Shown piece after piece: positions 1-8,964 of a stretch of DNA of 64,000 nucleotides (positions are counted from its first letter, which is position 1; each line of letters begins with the position of its first letter). The stretch covers positions 1-64,000 of the forward strand of contig JAILEP010000007.1 in NCBI GenBank assembly GCA_024697825.1, in the 5' to 3' direction. The notes under the pieces are model-generated. The model ran no database searches and was not told the origin of the DNA. It saw only the letters and a program-made list of their open reading frames with translations. A program made the translations under genes and the position numbers. Source of the DNA: Acholeplasmatales bacterium (GTDB taxonomy: Bacteria > Bacillota_I > Bacilli_A > Acholeplasmatales > Anaeroplasmataceae).

Positions 1-167
1 GCACTTGGTCATCCACAGGAAGCTCTCTAATCATTTATTCACGTTCTTCATGAAAGGTCATTTAAGCCTTAATTAACCGAATCAAAATTAGAAAAAAGAC
101 TGTGGTAATAATCACCCGCAAAAGGTCAGATATTTGCCTTATTAATACAGAAAAGGATCCACAGTGC
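1..167 (-). ncRNA. Candidate 6S-like structured RNA (3' end at or beyond window edge)
   Basis: Minus-strand -10 TATAAT (173-178) is followed 6-7 nt later by GCACTgTGGATCC, which pairs with the distal GGATgaCCAAGTGC (14-1) as a long terminal closing stem. G.U pairs favour the minus strand. Confidence 0.35.
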
Positions 168-258
168 AATTTATTATAACATCTAATTACTAGATGAAAT
201 AATCTATTAAATTAGATAGAAAGGAAAAGTAATCAATAAGATATCAAATCTATCTAAA

Positions 259-774
259 TTGATTATACGTGCTATTATGGAAAAGAAAACATTTGAATCT
301 ATACCTAAAGAAGAAAAAAAGAAAAAGAAAAATAAGCTATTTAATCTATTATTTATAATTAGTATATTATTGACTATAATAACAGTTGTTTATTTTCTAA
401 TGTCCTTATTGAGCTTTTTAGCAGGCGGTATTGCTATGATAGTGATAGGAGGAATCATTGTCATAATTGTATTTGTCACACTGTTCCTTATTCTTCTATC
501 TGAAGATTTTAGAAGATGGGTCGGTAAGGCTTGGAAAATTCCAGAATATTTAATTGATGCAGGCGAGCATTTAGCAGAAACGAGTAAATATTTCTTATAT
601 CTTGCAATACCTACATTAATATTAGTCGGATTAGGATTAACACTTTCTATAATAGGAAAGGTTAGAAAAGGTTATTATTTATTCCATATTATTGCATATT
701 CAATATTATTAGTATTAGTAGTTTTAACAATTATTTTATATTTTGCCAATGGTAGTAAGATTTTAGGGGCATAA
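259..774 (+). CDS. Small integral membrane protein, unknown function (ATG start possibly at 277)
   Basis: ORF with several hydrophobic segments and a Lys-rich N-terminus. Confidence 0.6.
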   Translation: MIIRAIMEKKTFESIPKEEKKKKKNKLFNLLFIISILLTIITVVYFLMSLLSFLAGGIAMIVIGGIIVIIVFVTLFLILLSEDFRRWVGKAWKIPEYLIDAGEHLAETSKYFLYLAIPTLILVGLGLTLSIIGKVRKGYYLFHIIAYSILLVLVVLTIILYFANGSKILGA

Positions 775-798
775 CAAAAGGGCGGTTTAATCCGCCCT

Positions 799-2067
799 TT
801 ATTCATTCTCCTTTGCCTTAAGCTTAGCAGCTCTTAATTCTGCTATAACCTCTCTTACCTCAAGTCCAAGCATAGGTAGGTCTAAATCACTATCTGCAGA
901 AATAGAAATACTATTAACATTATCTACTGCTTCTTTTACTAATGTTTCGTAATCAAAAAGCTTTTCATACTGCTCTGCCTTATCAATTTTAGGAGCAGTT
1001 GCAGGAGCCTTTGGTACATACACTGTACAACAATCCTCAAAAGGCTTAATTGATAAATCGTAGCAATCAATCTTCTTTGAAATATTAATAATATCAATCT
1101 TATCATAAGTACATAAAGGTCTTAGAATAGGATAATTAGTAACACTATTAATTGTATTCATAGATCCTAATGTTTGAGATGCAACCTGACCAACAGATTC
1201 ACCATTGATAATTGCTAAGCACTTCTTTCTCTTAGCAAGCTCAGTTGCAATTCTATACATCATTCTTCTCATAATAGTAATATTATAAGATTCAGGAACA
1301 TTATCAAGTAATGCCATATGCATTTCCTTAAACGGAATCATATGTAAATTAATTTTATTATTAGGTGCATACTTAGCCATCTTCTTAACTAAATCTACAA
1401 CCTTTTGAGCTGATTCAATTGAAGTAAGTGGAGTTGATTCAAAATGAATACATTCAATTTCAACACCCTGCTTCATAGCCATAAATCCTGCAACAGGTGA
1501 ATCAATACCACCTGATAGCATTAATAATCCCTTACCAGCAGTACCTACTGGATAACCACCTAATGCTCTAATATTAGTATTATATAGATAGCAAGCATCT
1601 CTTCTTATTTCAATATTTAAATTTACCTCAGGATTATGAACATCTACCTTTAGCATAGGATGGTTAGCTAAAACATAACCAGAAACATGCTTAGTTACCT
1701 CCATTGAATCCATAGGGTAATCCTTATTACTTCTCTTCGTATTAACCTTAAATGTAACAGTCTTATCAGTTACAATCTGCTTCATAAGCTTAAGTGATGT
1801 CTCCTTGATATCCTTAATATCCTGAGAACACTTTACAACAAATGAATATGATGAAATACCTGAAACAAGATTTAATCTATCAACAACCTTATTTACATCC
1901 TCATTTAATAAGTGAATAAAAATACGGTCATGCTGATTCTCAACCTCAACATTTAATCCTTCCATCTTTACTGCCATTAATTTATATAATGCCTTTAAAA
2001 AGTCCTTCTGGTTCTTTCCCTTAAGTGTTAAATCACCAAAACGAACAAGTATCTGATCATAAATCAT
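799..2067 (-). CDS. thiI: tRNA 4-thiouridine sulfurtransferase ThiI
   Basis: THUMP-like N-terminus, LLMLSGGIDSPVAGFMAMKQG PP-loop motif. Confidence 0.93.
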   Translation of the reverse strand: MIYDQILVRFGDLTLKGKNQKDFLKALYKLMAVKMEGLNVEVENQHDRIFIHLLNEDVNKVVDRLNLVSGISSYSFVVKCSQDIKDIKETSLKLMKQIVTDKTVTFKVNTKRSNKDYPMDSMEVTKHVSGYVLANHPMLKVDVHNPEVNLNIEIRRDACYLYNTNIRALGGYPVGTAGKGLLMLSGGIDSPVAGFMAMKQGVEIECIHFESTPLTSIESAQKVVDLVKKMAKYAPNNKINLHMIPFKEMHMALLDNVPESYNITIMRRMMYRIATELAKRKKCLAIINGESVGQVASQTLGSMNTINSVTNYPILRPLCTYDKIDIINISKKIDCYDLSIKPFEDCCTVYVPKAPATAPKIDKAEQYEKLFDYETLVKEAVDNVNSISISADSDLDLPMLGLEVREVIAELRAAKLKAKENE

Positions 2068-2134
2068 ATATTGCTCCTCCTTGAAACGAGGTTATTATAT
2101 CACAAGCAATATAAAAAGAAAATCAAACAAAAAT

Positions 2135-2301
2135 AAAAAAATGCTAACGAGTAGCATTTTTTTAAAGGGGATTAATTTTGAGTTAGTTTTGATTATATAT
2201 GATAACCTGTAATTAATTAATAGTTATATAGAGGAAAATAATTATCAGGCTTGGGGTATTGATATATAATCAACTACGGGGTTAGTTTTAACTAACTACG
2301 A
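2135..2301 (-). ncRNA. Candidate small RNA or attenuated thiI leader
   Basis: Minus promoter TTGACA(2329-2334)-17 nt-TATACT(2307-2312); ends at hairpin AAAAATGCTA-acgag-TAGCATTTTT (2135-2163); contains hairpins separated by CCCC tracts. Confidence 0.55.
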
Positions 2302-2388
2302 GATTAGTATAGACTAACTTTAAAACAATGTCAACACTTTTATTTATTTTTTTAAAAAAATATTTTATACTAGAGTCGGTGATTTAAA

Positions 2389-2844
2389 ATGACAGATTAT
2401 AAAATGATATTAGAGACATTAAAATATTTCGACGAAAAGCATGATGTTACCCTATTAAGTAATACATCTGCTCTATTAAATGAGTATATGGATAATATTA
2501 ATTGGGTAGGCTTTTATATATTAGATAAGGATACTTTATACCTTGGACCTTTTCAAGGAAAGGTAGCTTGTACTCTAATTAAGGTGGGTAAGGGTGTTTG
2601 TGGAACATGTATCAAAAACGAGGAAACAATCCTAGTTGAAAATGTTCATGAATTCCCAGGACATATCGCTTGTGATTCTGCATCAAATAGTGAAATATGT
2701 GTTCCTTTATATAATAAGGATAATATATTATATGGTTTATTAGATATTGATTCACCACTTCTTTCTCGTTTTAATAATGAGGATAAAATTGCACTTGAAG
2801 AAATTGCAAAAGAAATCGGGGTAAGACTAAATGGATGTAATTGA
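2389..2844 (+). CDS. GAF domain protein, free methionine-(R)-sulfoxide reductase-like
   Basis: NWVGFYILDKDTLYLGPFQGKVACTLIKVGKGVCGTC and ICVPLYNKDNILYGLLDIDSP motifs of the fRMsr family. Confidence 0.85.
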   Translation: MTDYKMILETLKYFDEKHDVTLLSNTSALLNEYMDNINWVGFYILDKDTLYLGPFQGKVACTLIKVGKGVCGTCIKNEETILVENVHEFPGHIACDSASNSEICVPLYNKDNILYGLLDIDSPLLSRFNNEDKIALEEIAKEIGVRLNGCN

Positions 2845-3220
2845 AAGAGCAGAGCTTGCTAGAAGCCTAAAAGCTACTGGCAAATGTAATTGTGCACAGT
2901 CTGTAATTAGTGCACTAATTGATTTAACAGACGCAGATATTAATACACTTCTTCCTGCAACAAGCGGATTCGCTGCAGGTATGGGTAATATGGAAGGTAC
3001 TTGTGGTGCCTTTGTCGGGGCTAATATTATCCTAGGCTTAATAGTTAAGCAGGGCACAGTAAGATATTCAAAAATGATGATGGAAAGATTTAAGGAATTA
3101 ACTGGTGCAGTACAGTGTAAGGTCATTAAGGGTATCGAAACAGGTGAGGTTTTAACACCATGTCCACAGTGCTGCTATAACGCAGTTATTGCTTTTTTTG
3201 ACGTCATTAACAATTTATAA
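2831..3220 (+). CDS. C_GCAxxG_C_C family protein
   Basis: Cys pattern: CNCAQSV...GMGNMEGTCGAFVGA...CPQCCYNAV. Confidence 0.75.
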   Translation: MDVIERAELARSLKATGKCNCAQSVISALIDLTDADINTLLPATSGFAAGMGNMEGTCGAFVGANIILGLIVKQGTVRYSKMMMERFKELTGAVQCKVIKGIETGEVLTPCPQCCYNAVIAFFDVINNL

Positions 3221-3229
3221 ATAAAATAT

Positions 3230-3258
3230 TTGACACTTATTGACTGTTTTGATATAAT
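3230..3258 (+). promoter_or_regulatory. Consensus promoter for rpsD
   Basis: TTGACA (3230-3235), 17-nt spacer, TATAAT (3253-3258). Confidence 0.85.
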
Positions 3259-3264
3259 GTAACA

Positions 3265-3425
3265 GCGTGGGTAAAAGGCAGCAGTCCAATCTCACTAGTA
3301 AATATCTTAAAGCCTTCGGGTCTAGTAAGTAACCTTCGTTGCCTATTGGTGAAAGCTTAGTTTAAGATATCCTAATGATTTGGTCCAGTACATTTATCCC
3401 CAATAAAAAATATTATTTATAGGAG
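3265..3425 (+). promoter_or_regulatory. Candidate S4 (rpsD) autoregulatory leader
   Basis: About 170-nt leader between promoter and rpsD; helix ATATCTTAAA(3302-3311)/TTTAAGATAT(3361-3370); hairpin GTAAC-CTTC-GTTGC; 16S-like strings GGCAGCAGT and GCCTTCGGGT. Confidence 0.6.
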
Positions 3426-3434
3426 GACATTAAA

Positions 3435-4037
3435 ATGTCAAGATTCACAGGTTCAAGCTGGAAGGTTTCTCGTCGTTTAAATTATTCTATTAGCGAAACT
3501 GGCAAGGAATTAATTAAGAGAAAGACAGCTCCAGGTATGCATGGTGCAAAGCGTGCAAAGCAGAAAGAATACGGTTTACAGTTAGCTGAAAAGCAGAAGG
3601 TAAGATTCACTTATGGTGTTTCTGAGAAGCAGTTCGTTAAGACTTTCAACGAGGCTTCTAAGTTAGAAGGTATGACAGGTGTTAACTTCTTAAAGTTATT
3701 AGAGTCTAGATTAGACAACCTAGTATATCGTTTAGGCTTCGCTTCTACTAGAGCACAGGCTAGACAGTTAGTAAACCATGGTCACATCGTTGTAGATGGT
3801 AAGAAGGTAGACATCGCTTCTTACAGAGTAACTCCAGGCCAGACAATCGCTATGAAGGAAGCTTCAAAGGATCTTAAGGTTGTTAAGGCTGCACTTGAGG
3901 CAAAGGTTGCTCGTCCTGAATATGTATCATTCGATGCTGATAAGCAGGTTGGTACTTTCGTAAGATTACCTGAAAGATCAGAATTCTTACCTGAAATTAA
4001 GGAACAGTTAATTGTCGAATTCTACAACAGAGCTTAA
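3435..4037 (+). CDS. rpsD: 30S ribosomal protein S4
   Basis: [18 protein letters not shown]..., S4 domain [34 protein letters not shown] at 3421. Confidence 0.97.
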   Translation: MSRFTGSSWKVSRRLNYSISETGKELIKRKTAPGMHGAKRAKQKEYGLQLAEKQKVRFTYGVSEKQFVKTFNEASKLEGMTGVNFLKLLESRLDNLVYRLGFASTRAQARQLVNHGHIVVDGKKVDIASYRVTPGQTIAMKEASKDLKVVKAALEAKVARPEYVSFDADKQVGTFVRLPERSEFLPEIKEQLIVEFYNRA

Positions 4038-4052
4038 TTATAAGAATCTGGA

Positions 4053-4078
4053 AAAGACTGCGTTTGCAGTCTTTTTTT
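4053..4078 (+). terminator. Rho-independent terminator of rpsD
   Basis: AAAGACTGC-gttt-GCAGTCTTT plus T-tract. Confidence 0.85.
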
Positions 4079-4142
4079 CTTCTTCTTTTTCCCTTGTTAT
4101 AAATATTCCTTAATAGTATAATTATTACGTGGGTGATCAAAA

Positions 4143-4940
4143 ATGGTTGAGTATTATACTTTATATTTACCAAAGTCAAATCGTGAGGTAAGAATTGAAA
4201 TATCAGTACCAAGATTCCGTGAAGGAATCATTTTTGATACTCTTTATTTATTAGATGGACAAAATGCCTTCAAGGATTCTCACGCCGCATTTGGTCGTTC
4301 TATTCGTGCAACTAAGGCTTTAAGCTTCACTGCTAAGGAAATGGGTAAAAGAATCCTAGGTGTTGCAATTCATAATTCAGGCAGTGACCTTGGTAGAATT
4401 AATGAATATACACCATTTTTAATTGATAATCCTGCCGCAATTGAATGGAACAGTCAGGATGTAAATATTTGTTATGATTATTGCTACGATTTTATTAATA
4501 CAATCGTTCCATTTATAGAAGCCAATTATAATACATATAGAACTCCAGAGCATAGATTTATATATGGTTCTTCTTTAGCTGCTGTAACAGCTATCTATAT
4601 GGGATTTAAATATGAAAACATGTTTAAATATATTGGTGCCTTCTCTACTGCATCATTCCTATTTGAAAATGAATTCTATAAATTTTTAAATAAAAACCAG
4701 AATTCAATAAAGGATGTATTCATCTATGTTGGTGGTAATGAGGCAAGTGATGAAATATATGGTAAAGAAGCCTATATTAAATCAGCCTATGATTTATATC
4801 ACTATTTAAAGAATAATGGAAATCGTACAAGACTTGTAATTGATCCTAAGGGCATTCATAATGAGGAATGCTGGGGCAATCATTTATTAGATTTTATTAA
4901 TTTTATATATAACGAGGACATCTACTTCTCGACAAAGTAA
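4143..4940 (+). CDS. Alpha/beta hydrolase, putative esterase family (esterase D-like)
   Basis: TLYLLDGQNAF, FIYGSSLAAVTAIYMGFKY nucleophile region, IGAFSTASF. Confidence 0.75.
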   Translation: MVEYYTLYLPKSNREVRIEISVPRFREGIIFDTLYLLDGQNAFKDSHAAFGRSIRATKALSFTAKEMGKRILGVAIHNSGSDLGRINEYTPFLIDNPAAIEWNSQDVNICYDYCYDFINTIVPFIEANYNTYRTPEHRFIYGSSLAAVTAIYMGFKYENMFKYIGAFSTASFLFENEFYKFLNKNQNSIKDVFIYVGGNEASDEIYGKEAYIKSAYDLYHYLKNNGNRTRLVIDPKGIHNEECWGNHLLDFINFIYNEDIYFSTK

Positions 4941-4942
4941 AA

Positions 4943-4974
4943 AAGCATTCCGAAAAACGGAATGCTTATTTTTT
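4943..4974 (+). terminator. Rho-independent terminator
   Basis: AAGCATTCCG-aaaa-CGGAATGCTT followed by T-rich run. Confidence 0.85.
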
Positions 4975-5255
4975 TTAGAGTGCTTCAGTTGGTTCTAGTC
5001 CAAGAATAATTAAAGCTCCGGTAGTACCTTTAGAACATGATAAATTAATAATATAATCATATCCTCCACATTTATTTCTTGCGCCAAAATCACACATATT
5101 GTCATAAGTATGATAAGCACATTCTTCACCGGTTGATGATTCAAAAGGCATCACCTTATAAATTTCATTGTCATTGTCATCAAGAGTGTGGTAACAGCAG
5201 TGAATGAGCCTAATAATAAGACACTTGATAAAATCTTTAATAATTTAGATTTCAT
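4975..5255 (-). pseudogene. Frameshifted small secreted Cys-containing protein
   Basis: SD AGGGGG then MKSKLLKILSSVLLLGSFTAV (signal peptide), which shifts frame into HTLDDNDNEIYKVMPFESSTGEECAYHTYDNMCDFGARNKCGGYDYIINLSCSKGTTGALIILGLEPTEAL*. Confidence 0.6.
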
Positions 5256-5403
5256 ATTTTTCCCCCTTGATAAAACTTATAAACTGCTTTAATTATATTG
5301 GAAGAAAAATAAAACGTAAACATTGTCAAAGACCCAAATGACAAAAAAATGAAATGAATAAAAAATACTCTTCTAAAAATTGAAGAGTACTTTTAATTTA
5401 TTT

Positions 5404-6366
5404 TTACTTAGATTCGATTTCGATAATGTGCTTAGCAAAATCCTTACCACACTTAACAGCTACACCGATAGTCTTAGCACCCTTAACGATGTCACCACCA
5501 GTATAAATGTTTTCAACATTTGTCTGGAATGCTTCACCGTACTGAGCGGCAGCCTTAATATAGCCATGGTCAGTAGCAATCTTGCCTACATTATAAACGT
5601 CCATATCAGGAATCTGACCGATTGCAGAAATGATATAGTCACAAGCGATTTCCTTATAAGTACCTGTACCAACTGGCTTTCTTCTACCAGATTCATCAGG
5701 CTCACCTAATTCCATAACCTCGCACTTGCAAGCTACAACCTTGCCATTCTTACCAATAACCTCAACTGGGTTAGTTAAGAACTCGCAAACAACACCGTCA
5801 TCCTCAGCCTGCTTCATTTCAATCTTAGTACAAGGAGCCTCATCACGGCTTCTTCTATAAGCAATGATAGTCTTTTCAGCACCACATCTTACAGCAACTC
5901 TTGCACCATCCATTGCAACATTACCAGCACCAACAACGATAACTGTACCATGTAACTTAGGTTCAACTGAGCCATCCTTAATCTTTTCAGCGAAATTATA
6001 TTCTCTTAAGAATGTTAAAGCGTTGATATTACCTTCTAATTCTTCACCAGGAATACCTAAATGTCTAACCTTAGTTAAACCAAATGCTAGATAAACATAA
6101 TCATAATCCTCAGAAAGCTTTAAGAAATCTGATTCCTTTAAATCCTTACCATAGATGAAATTACCACCTAATTCAACAACAGGGTTAACCTGCTTAGCGA
6201 TAGCCTCCATCTTAAAACGGAATGAAGGAATACCGAATGCCATAACTCCTCCACCGAAGTTTTCTCTTTCATAAATATCTACCTTAGCACCAGCAGCAAG
6301 TAATTCCTTTGCAGCAGCAAGACCTGCAGGACCAGCACCAACGATTGCAACCTTAATATCGTTCAT
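5404..6366 (-). CDS. FAD/NAD(P)-dependent oxidoreductase, glutamate synthase small-subunit (GltD)-like
   Basis: VAIVGAGPAGLAAAKELLAAGAKVDIYERENFGGGVMAFGIPSFR; TVIVVGAGNVAMDGARVAVRCGA; IYTGGDIVKGAKT. Confidence 0.85.
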   Translation of the reverse strand: MNDIKVAIVGAGPAGLAAAKELLAAGAKVDIYERENFGGGVMAFGIPSFRFKMEAIAKQVNPVVELGGNFIYGKDLKESDFLKLSEDYDYVYLAFGLTKVRHLGIPGEELEGNINALTFLREYNFAEKIKDGSVEPKLHGTVIVVGAGNVAMDGARVAVRCGAEKTIIAYRRSRDEAPCTKIEMKQAEDDGVVCEFLTNPVEVIGKNGKVVACKCEVMELGEPDESGRRKPVGTGTYKEIACDYIISAIGQIPDMDVYNVGKIATDHGYIKAAAQYGEAFQTNVENIYTGGDIVKGAKTIGVAVKCGKDFAKHIIEIESK

Positions 6367-6401
6367 AATCTTTACCTTTCTCTTTCTAATCTCTCTAATT
6401 T

Positions 6402-7394
6402 TTACTTCTTATATGCCTCAGCAATAAGCTTAGCATCAGCAAGTGCGATAGCGCAGCATGCCTCTAAAACAACCATAGCTCTAAGTACGATAGCTGCGTC
6501 ATGTCTACCTTCAATAACAAGCTGATTAACCTCGCCATCCTTAAAGTTATATGTGTCCTGTGGAACTCCAACTGATGGAGTTGGCTTAACAAATACCTTA
6601 AGCTCAATCTCATTACCATTTGAAATACCACCATTTATACCACCATTATTATTTGTCTTAGTAGTTCCGTTTGCATCAATAATTGCATCATTGAACTGGC
6701 TACCCTTAAGGTTAACTCCTTCAAAGCCCTTACCGAATTCAACACCCTTTACTCCACCAACAGAGAATAATAAATGTGAGATAACAGATTCTAATGAATC
6801 AAAATATGGCTCACCAAGACCAACTGGTACACCCTTAATTTTGATTGATACAATACCACCAACTGAATCCTTTTCAGCAACAGTATTTCTTAAGATTTCC
6901 TGGAACTTCTTCTGATCTGTTTCACCACCTAAATTAATAAGCTTTGTTTCAAATCTAACATTTCCTAAAATCTTCTTTGCAACTACACCAGCAGAAACAA
7001 CACCTAATGTAATTCTTCCTGAGAAATGACCACCACCACGGTAATCATTGTAACCGTCATATTTTTCTCTTGCAACCCAGTCTGAATGACTTGGTCTAGG
7101 CTGGTAAACAAGGTTTGTATAATCCTTACTCTTAGTATTAGTGTTAAGGAATCTTAAGCAAACTGGAGCGCCTGTAGTATATCCGTTGAATACACCGCTA
7201 TCGATTATAACCTCATCAGGCTCAATTCTTGGAGTAGTTCCAAGTCCTCCTGACTTTCTTCTAGATAAATCATAGTCAAAGTCCTCCTTAGATAGCTCTA
7301 AGCCTGGCTTAACTCCATCTAATACAACTCCAACACCACCGCCGTGTGATTCACCATAAATATTAACCTGGAATAAACGTCCAATATGGTTCAT
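6402..7394 (-). CDS. aroC: Chorismate synthase
   Basis: GESHGGGVGVVLDGVKPGL; RRKSGGLGTTPRIEPDEV; RGGGHFSGRITLG. Confidence 0.95.
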   Translation of the reverse strand: MNHIGRLFQVNIYGESHGGGVGVVLDGVKPGLELSKEDFDYDLSRRKSGGLGTTPRIEPDEVIIDSGVFNGYTTGAPVCLRFLNTNTKSKDYTNLVYQPRPSHSDWVAREKYDGYNDYRGGGHFSGRITLGVVSAGVVAKKILGNVRFETKLINLGGETDQKKFQEILRNTVAEKDSVGGIVSIKIKGVPVGLGEPYFDSLESVISHLLFSVGGVKGVEFGKGFEGVNLKGSQFNDAIIDANGTTKTNNNGGINGGISNGNEIELKVFVKPTPSVGVPQDTYNFKDGEVNQLVIEGRHDAAIVLRAMVVLEACCAIALADAKLIAEAYKK

Positions 7395-7409
7395 ACTATT
7401 TCCTCCAAA

Positions 7410-7709
7410 TTACTTGTTCTTCTTTTCGTTTTCAAACTTATCTAATAAGTATTTCTGATAATCCTTAGATGACTTTAATACACCATCAAAGAATGTTAGA
7501 TAATACTTTTCTAATACCTTATTAGATAAGATTTCTAAATTTCTTTCCTTAATAGATGATTCTCTAATTGAATCAAGAACAGGAATATCATTTTCAATCT
7601 TGTATTCTGCAACCATTGAAACTGCAGCCATTCTCTTAATGAAAAGATTAATCATTTCATTATCTACTTCATTAATAATTTCTCTTGCCTCATCTAATTT
7701 AGTCTTCAT
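7410..7709 (-). CDS. Chorismate mutase (AroQ type)
   Basis: LDEAREIINEVDNEMINLFIKRMAAVSMVAEYKIENDIPVLD; position within aro operon. Confidence 0.88.
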   Translation of the reverse strand: MKTKLDEAREIINEVDNEMINLFIKRMAAVSMVAEYKIENDIPVLDSIRESSIKERNLEILSNKVLEKYYLTFFDGVLKSSKDYQKYLLDKFENEKKNK

Positions 7710-8964
7710 ATGTAACTTTGCCTCCTAAGCTTTCAAAAACCTTAAAGAAATGCGGGAATGATTTTGATACTGAACCTGCATTTAAAATAGTTAGGTCTCC
7801 ATCCATTTTTAATGTTGCCATTGCAAATGCCATCGCAAGTCTATGGTCATTATGTGAGTCGACAACTCCCCCATGAAGTTTCTCAACACCATTAATAATC
7901 ATGCCATCAGGTAGCTCAGTAATATCTGCGCCAAGCTTGTTAAGCTCATCCTTAACACATGTTATTCTATCGCATTCCTTAATTCTAAGTCTAGATGCAT
8001 TTATAAATTCACTCTTACCTTCTGCAAGTGCTGCAAGAACTGTAAGGGCTGGACCTAAATCAGGTGACTGAGCAAAATCAATTACTGCACCATGAAGCTT
8101 ATCACATTTTGCCTTAAGAACACCATTACTAAATGTAACATCTGCTCCTAAATCCTTAACATCCTGGATAATCTTCTTATCACCCTGGTGTGAATTCTCC
8201 TCCATTGCTAAAAGATTAATATCAGCACCAAGTGCATCAGCTTCTAGGAAGAATGCTGACTGGGAATAATCCCCTTCAATTACGTAATCATGAGGCTTAA
8301 AGCTCTGATTACCCTTTATAATGTAATCCTGGTAATTCTTGTTTTCAATTTCAATACCAAACATCTTTAGCATATCAATTGTTAAATCAATATATCCCTT
8401 AGATTCCATTTCAGTTGTGATATGGATATGTGAATCACCATCAAGTAATGGTAATGCATAAAGAAGACCTGTTATAAACTGAGATGAGATATCACCTCTA
8501 ACATCAAATCTTCCTGGCTTTAAGCCTCCATTTACAGTAAGAGGTAAATAATCCTCTCCTCTTTCGTATTTGATACCCTGCTTATCAAATATCTCTAGGA
8601 AGGTATCAAGTGGTCTTTTAACTAAATGATTATGACCAACAAATTTAATAGGCTCATTGTTAACTAAAGCAATAGGAATCATAAATCTAATAGTTGATCC
8701 AGACTCATTTGCGTCAATAAGCTTTTCAGCTCTTTTTACCTTAGAGCCCTTAATGATTAAATAATCATCAAATTCCTTAATATCTGCACCACATGCTCTC
8801 ATCGCACCAATAGTAGCCTTAATATCCTTAGAAAATAAAACATTAGAAATCTTACTTTCACCCTCTGCTAAGGCAGCTGCGATAATAGCTCTATGCGATA
8901 AGCTCTTTGATGGTGGTACAACAACATCACCATGAAGGAAGGATGGCTTAATAGTTACATTCAT
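7699..8964 (-). CDS. aroA: 3-phosphoshikimate 1-carboxyvinyltransferase
   Basis: VVPPSKSLSHRAIIAAALAEG; NESGSTIRFMIPIAL; RIKECDRI. Confidence 0.96.
   Translation of the reverse strand: MNVTIKPSFLHGDVVVPPSKSLSHRAIIAAALAEGESKISNVLFSKDIKATIGAMRACGADIKEFDDYLIIKGSKVKRAEKLIDANESGSTIRFMIPIALVNNEPIKFVGHNHLVKRPLDTFLEIFDKQGIKYERGEDYLPLTVNGGLKPGRFDVRGDISSQFITGLLYALPLLDGDSHIHITTEMESKGYIDLTIDMLKMFGIEIENKNYQDYIIKGNQSFKPHDYVIEGDYSQSAFFLEADALGADINLLAMEENSHQGDKKIIQDVKDLGADVTFSNGVLKAKCDKLHGAVIDFAQSPDLGPALTVLAALAEGKSEFINASRLRIKECDRITCVKDELNKLGADITELPDGMIINGVEKLHGGVVDSHNDHRLAMAFAMATLKMDGDLTILNAGSVSKSFPHFFKVFESLGGKVTYED

Noticed and set aside
2827-3126. 99-aa minus ORF opposite the C_GCAxxG_C_C gene
   Set aside because: Antisense to a well-supported gene; low-complexity translation with no family motif.
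6553-6915. 120-aa plus ORF inside aroC
   Set aside because: Antisense shadow ORF of aroC; Pro/Ser/Thr-rich translation typical of reverse-strand coding.
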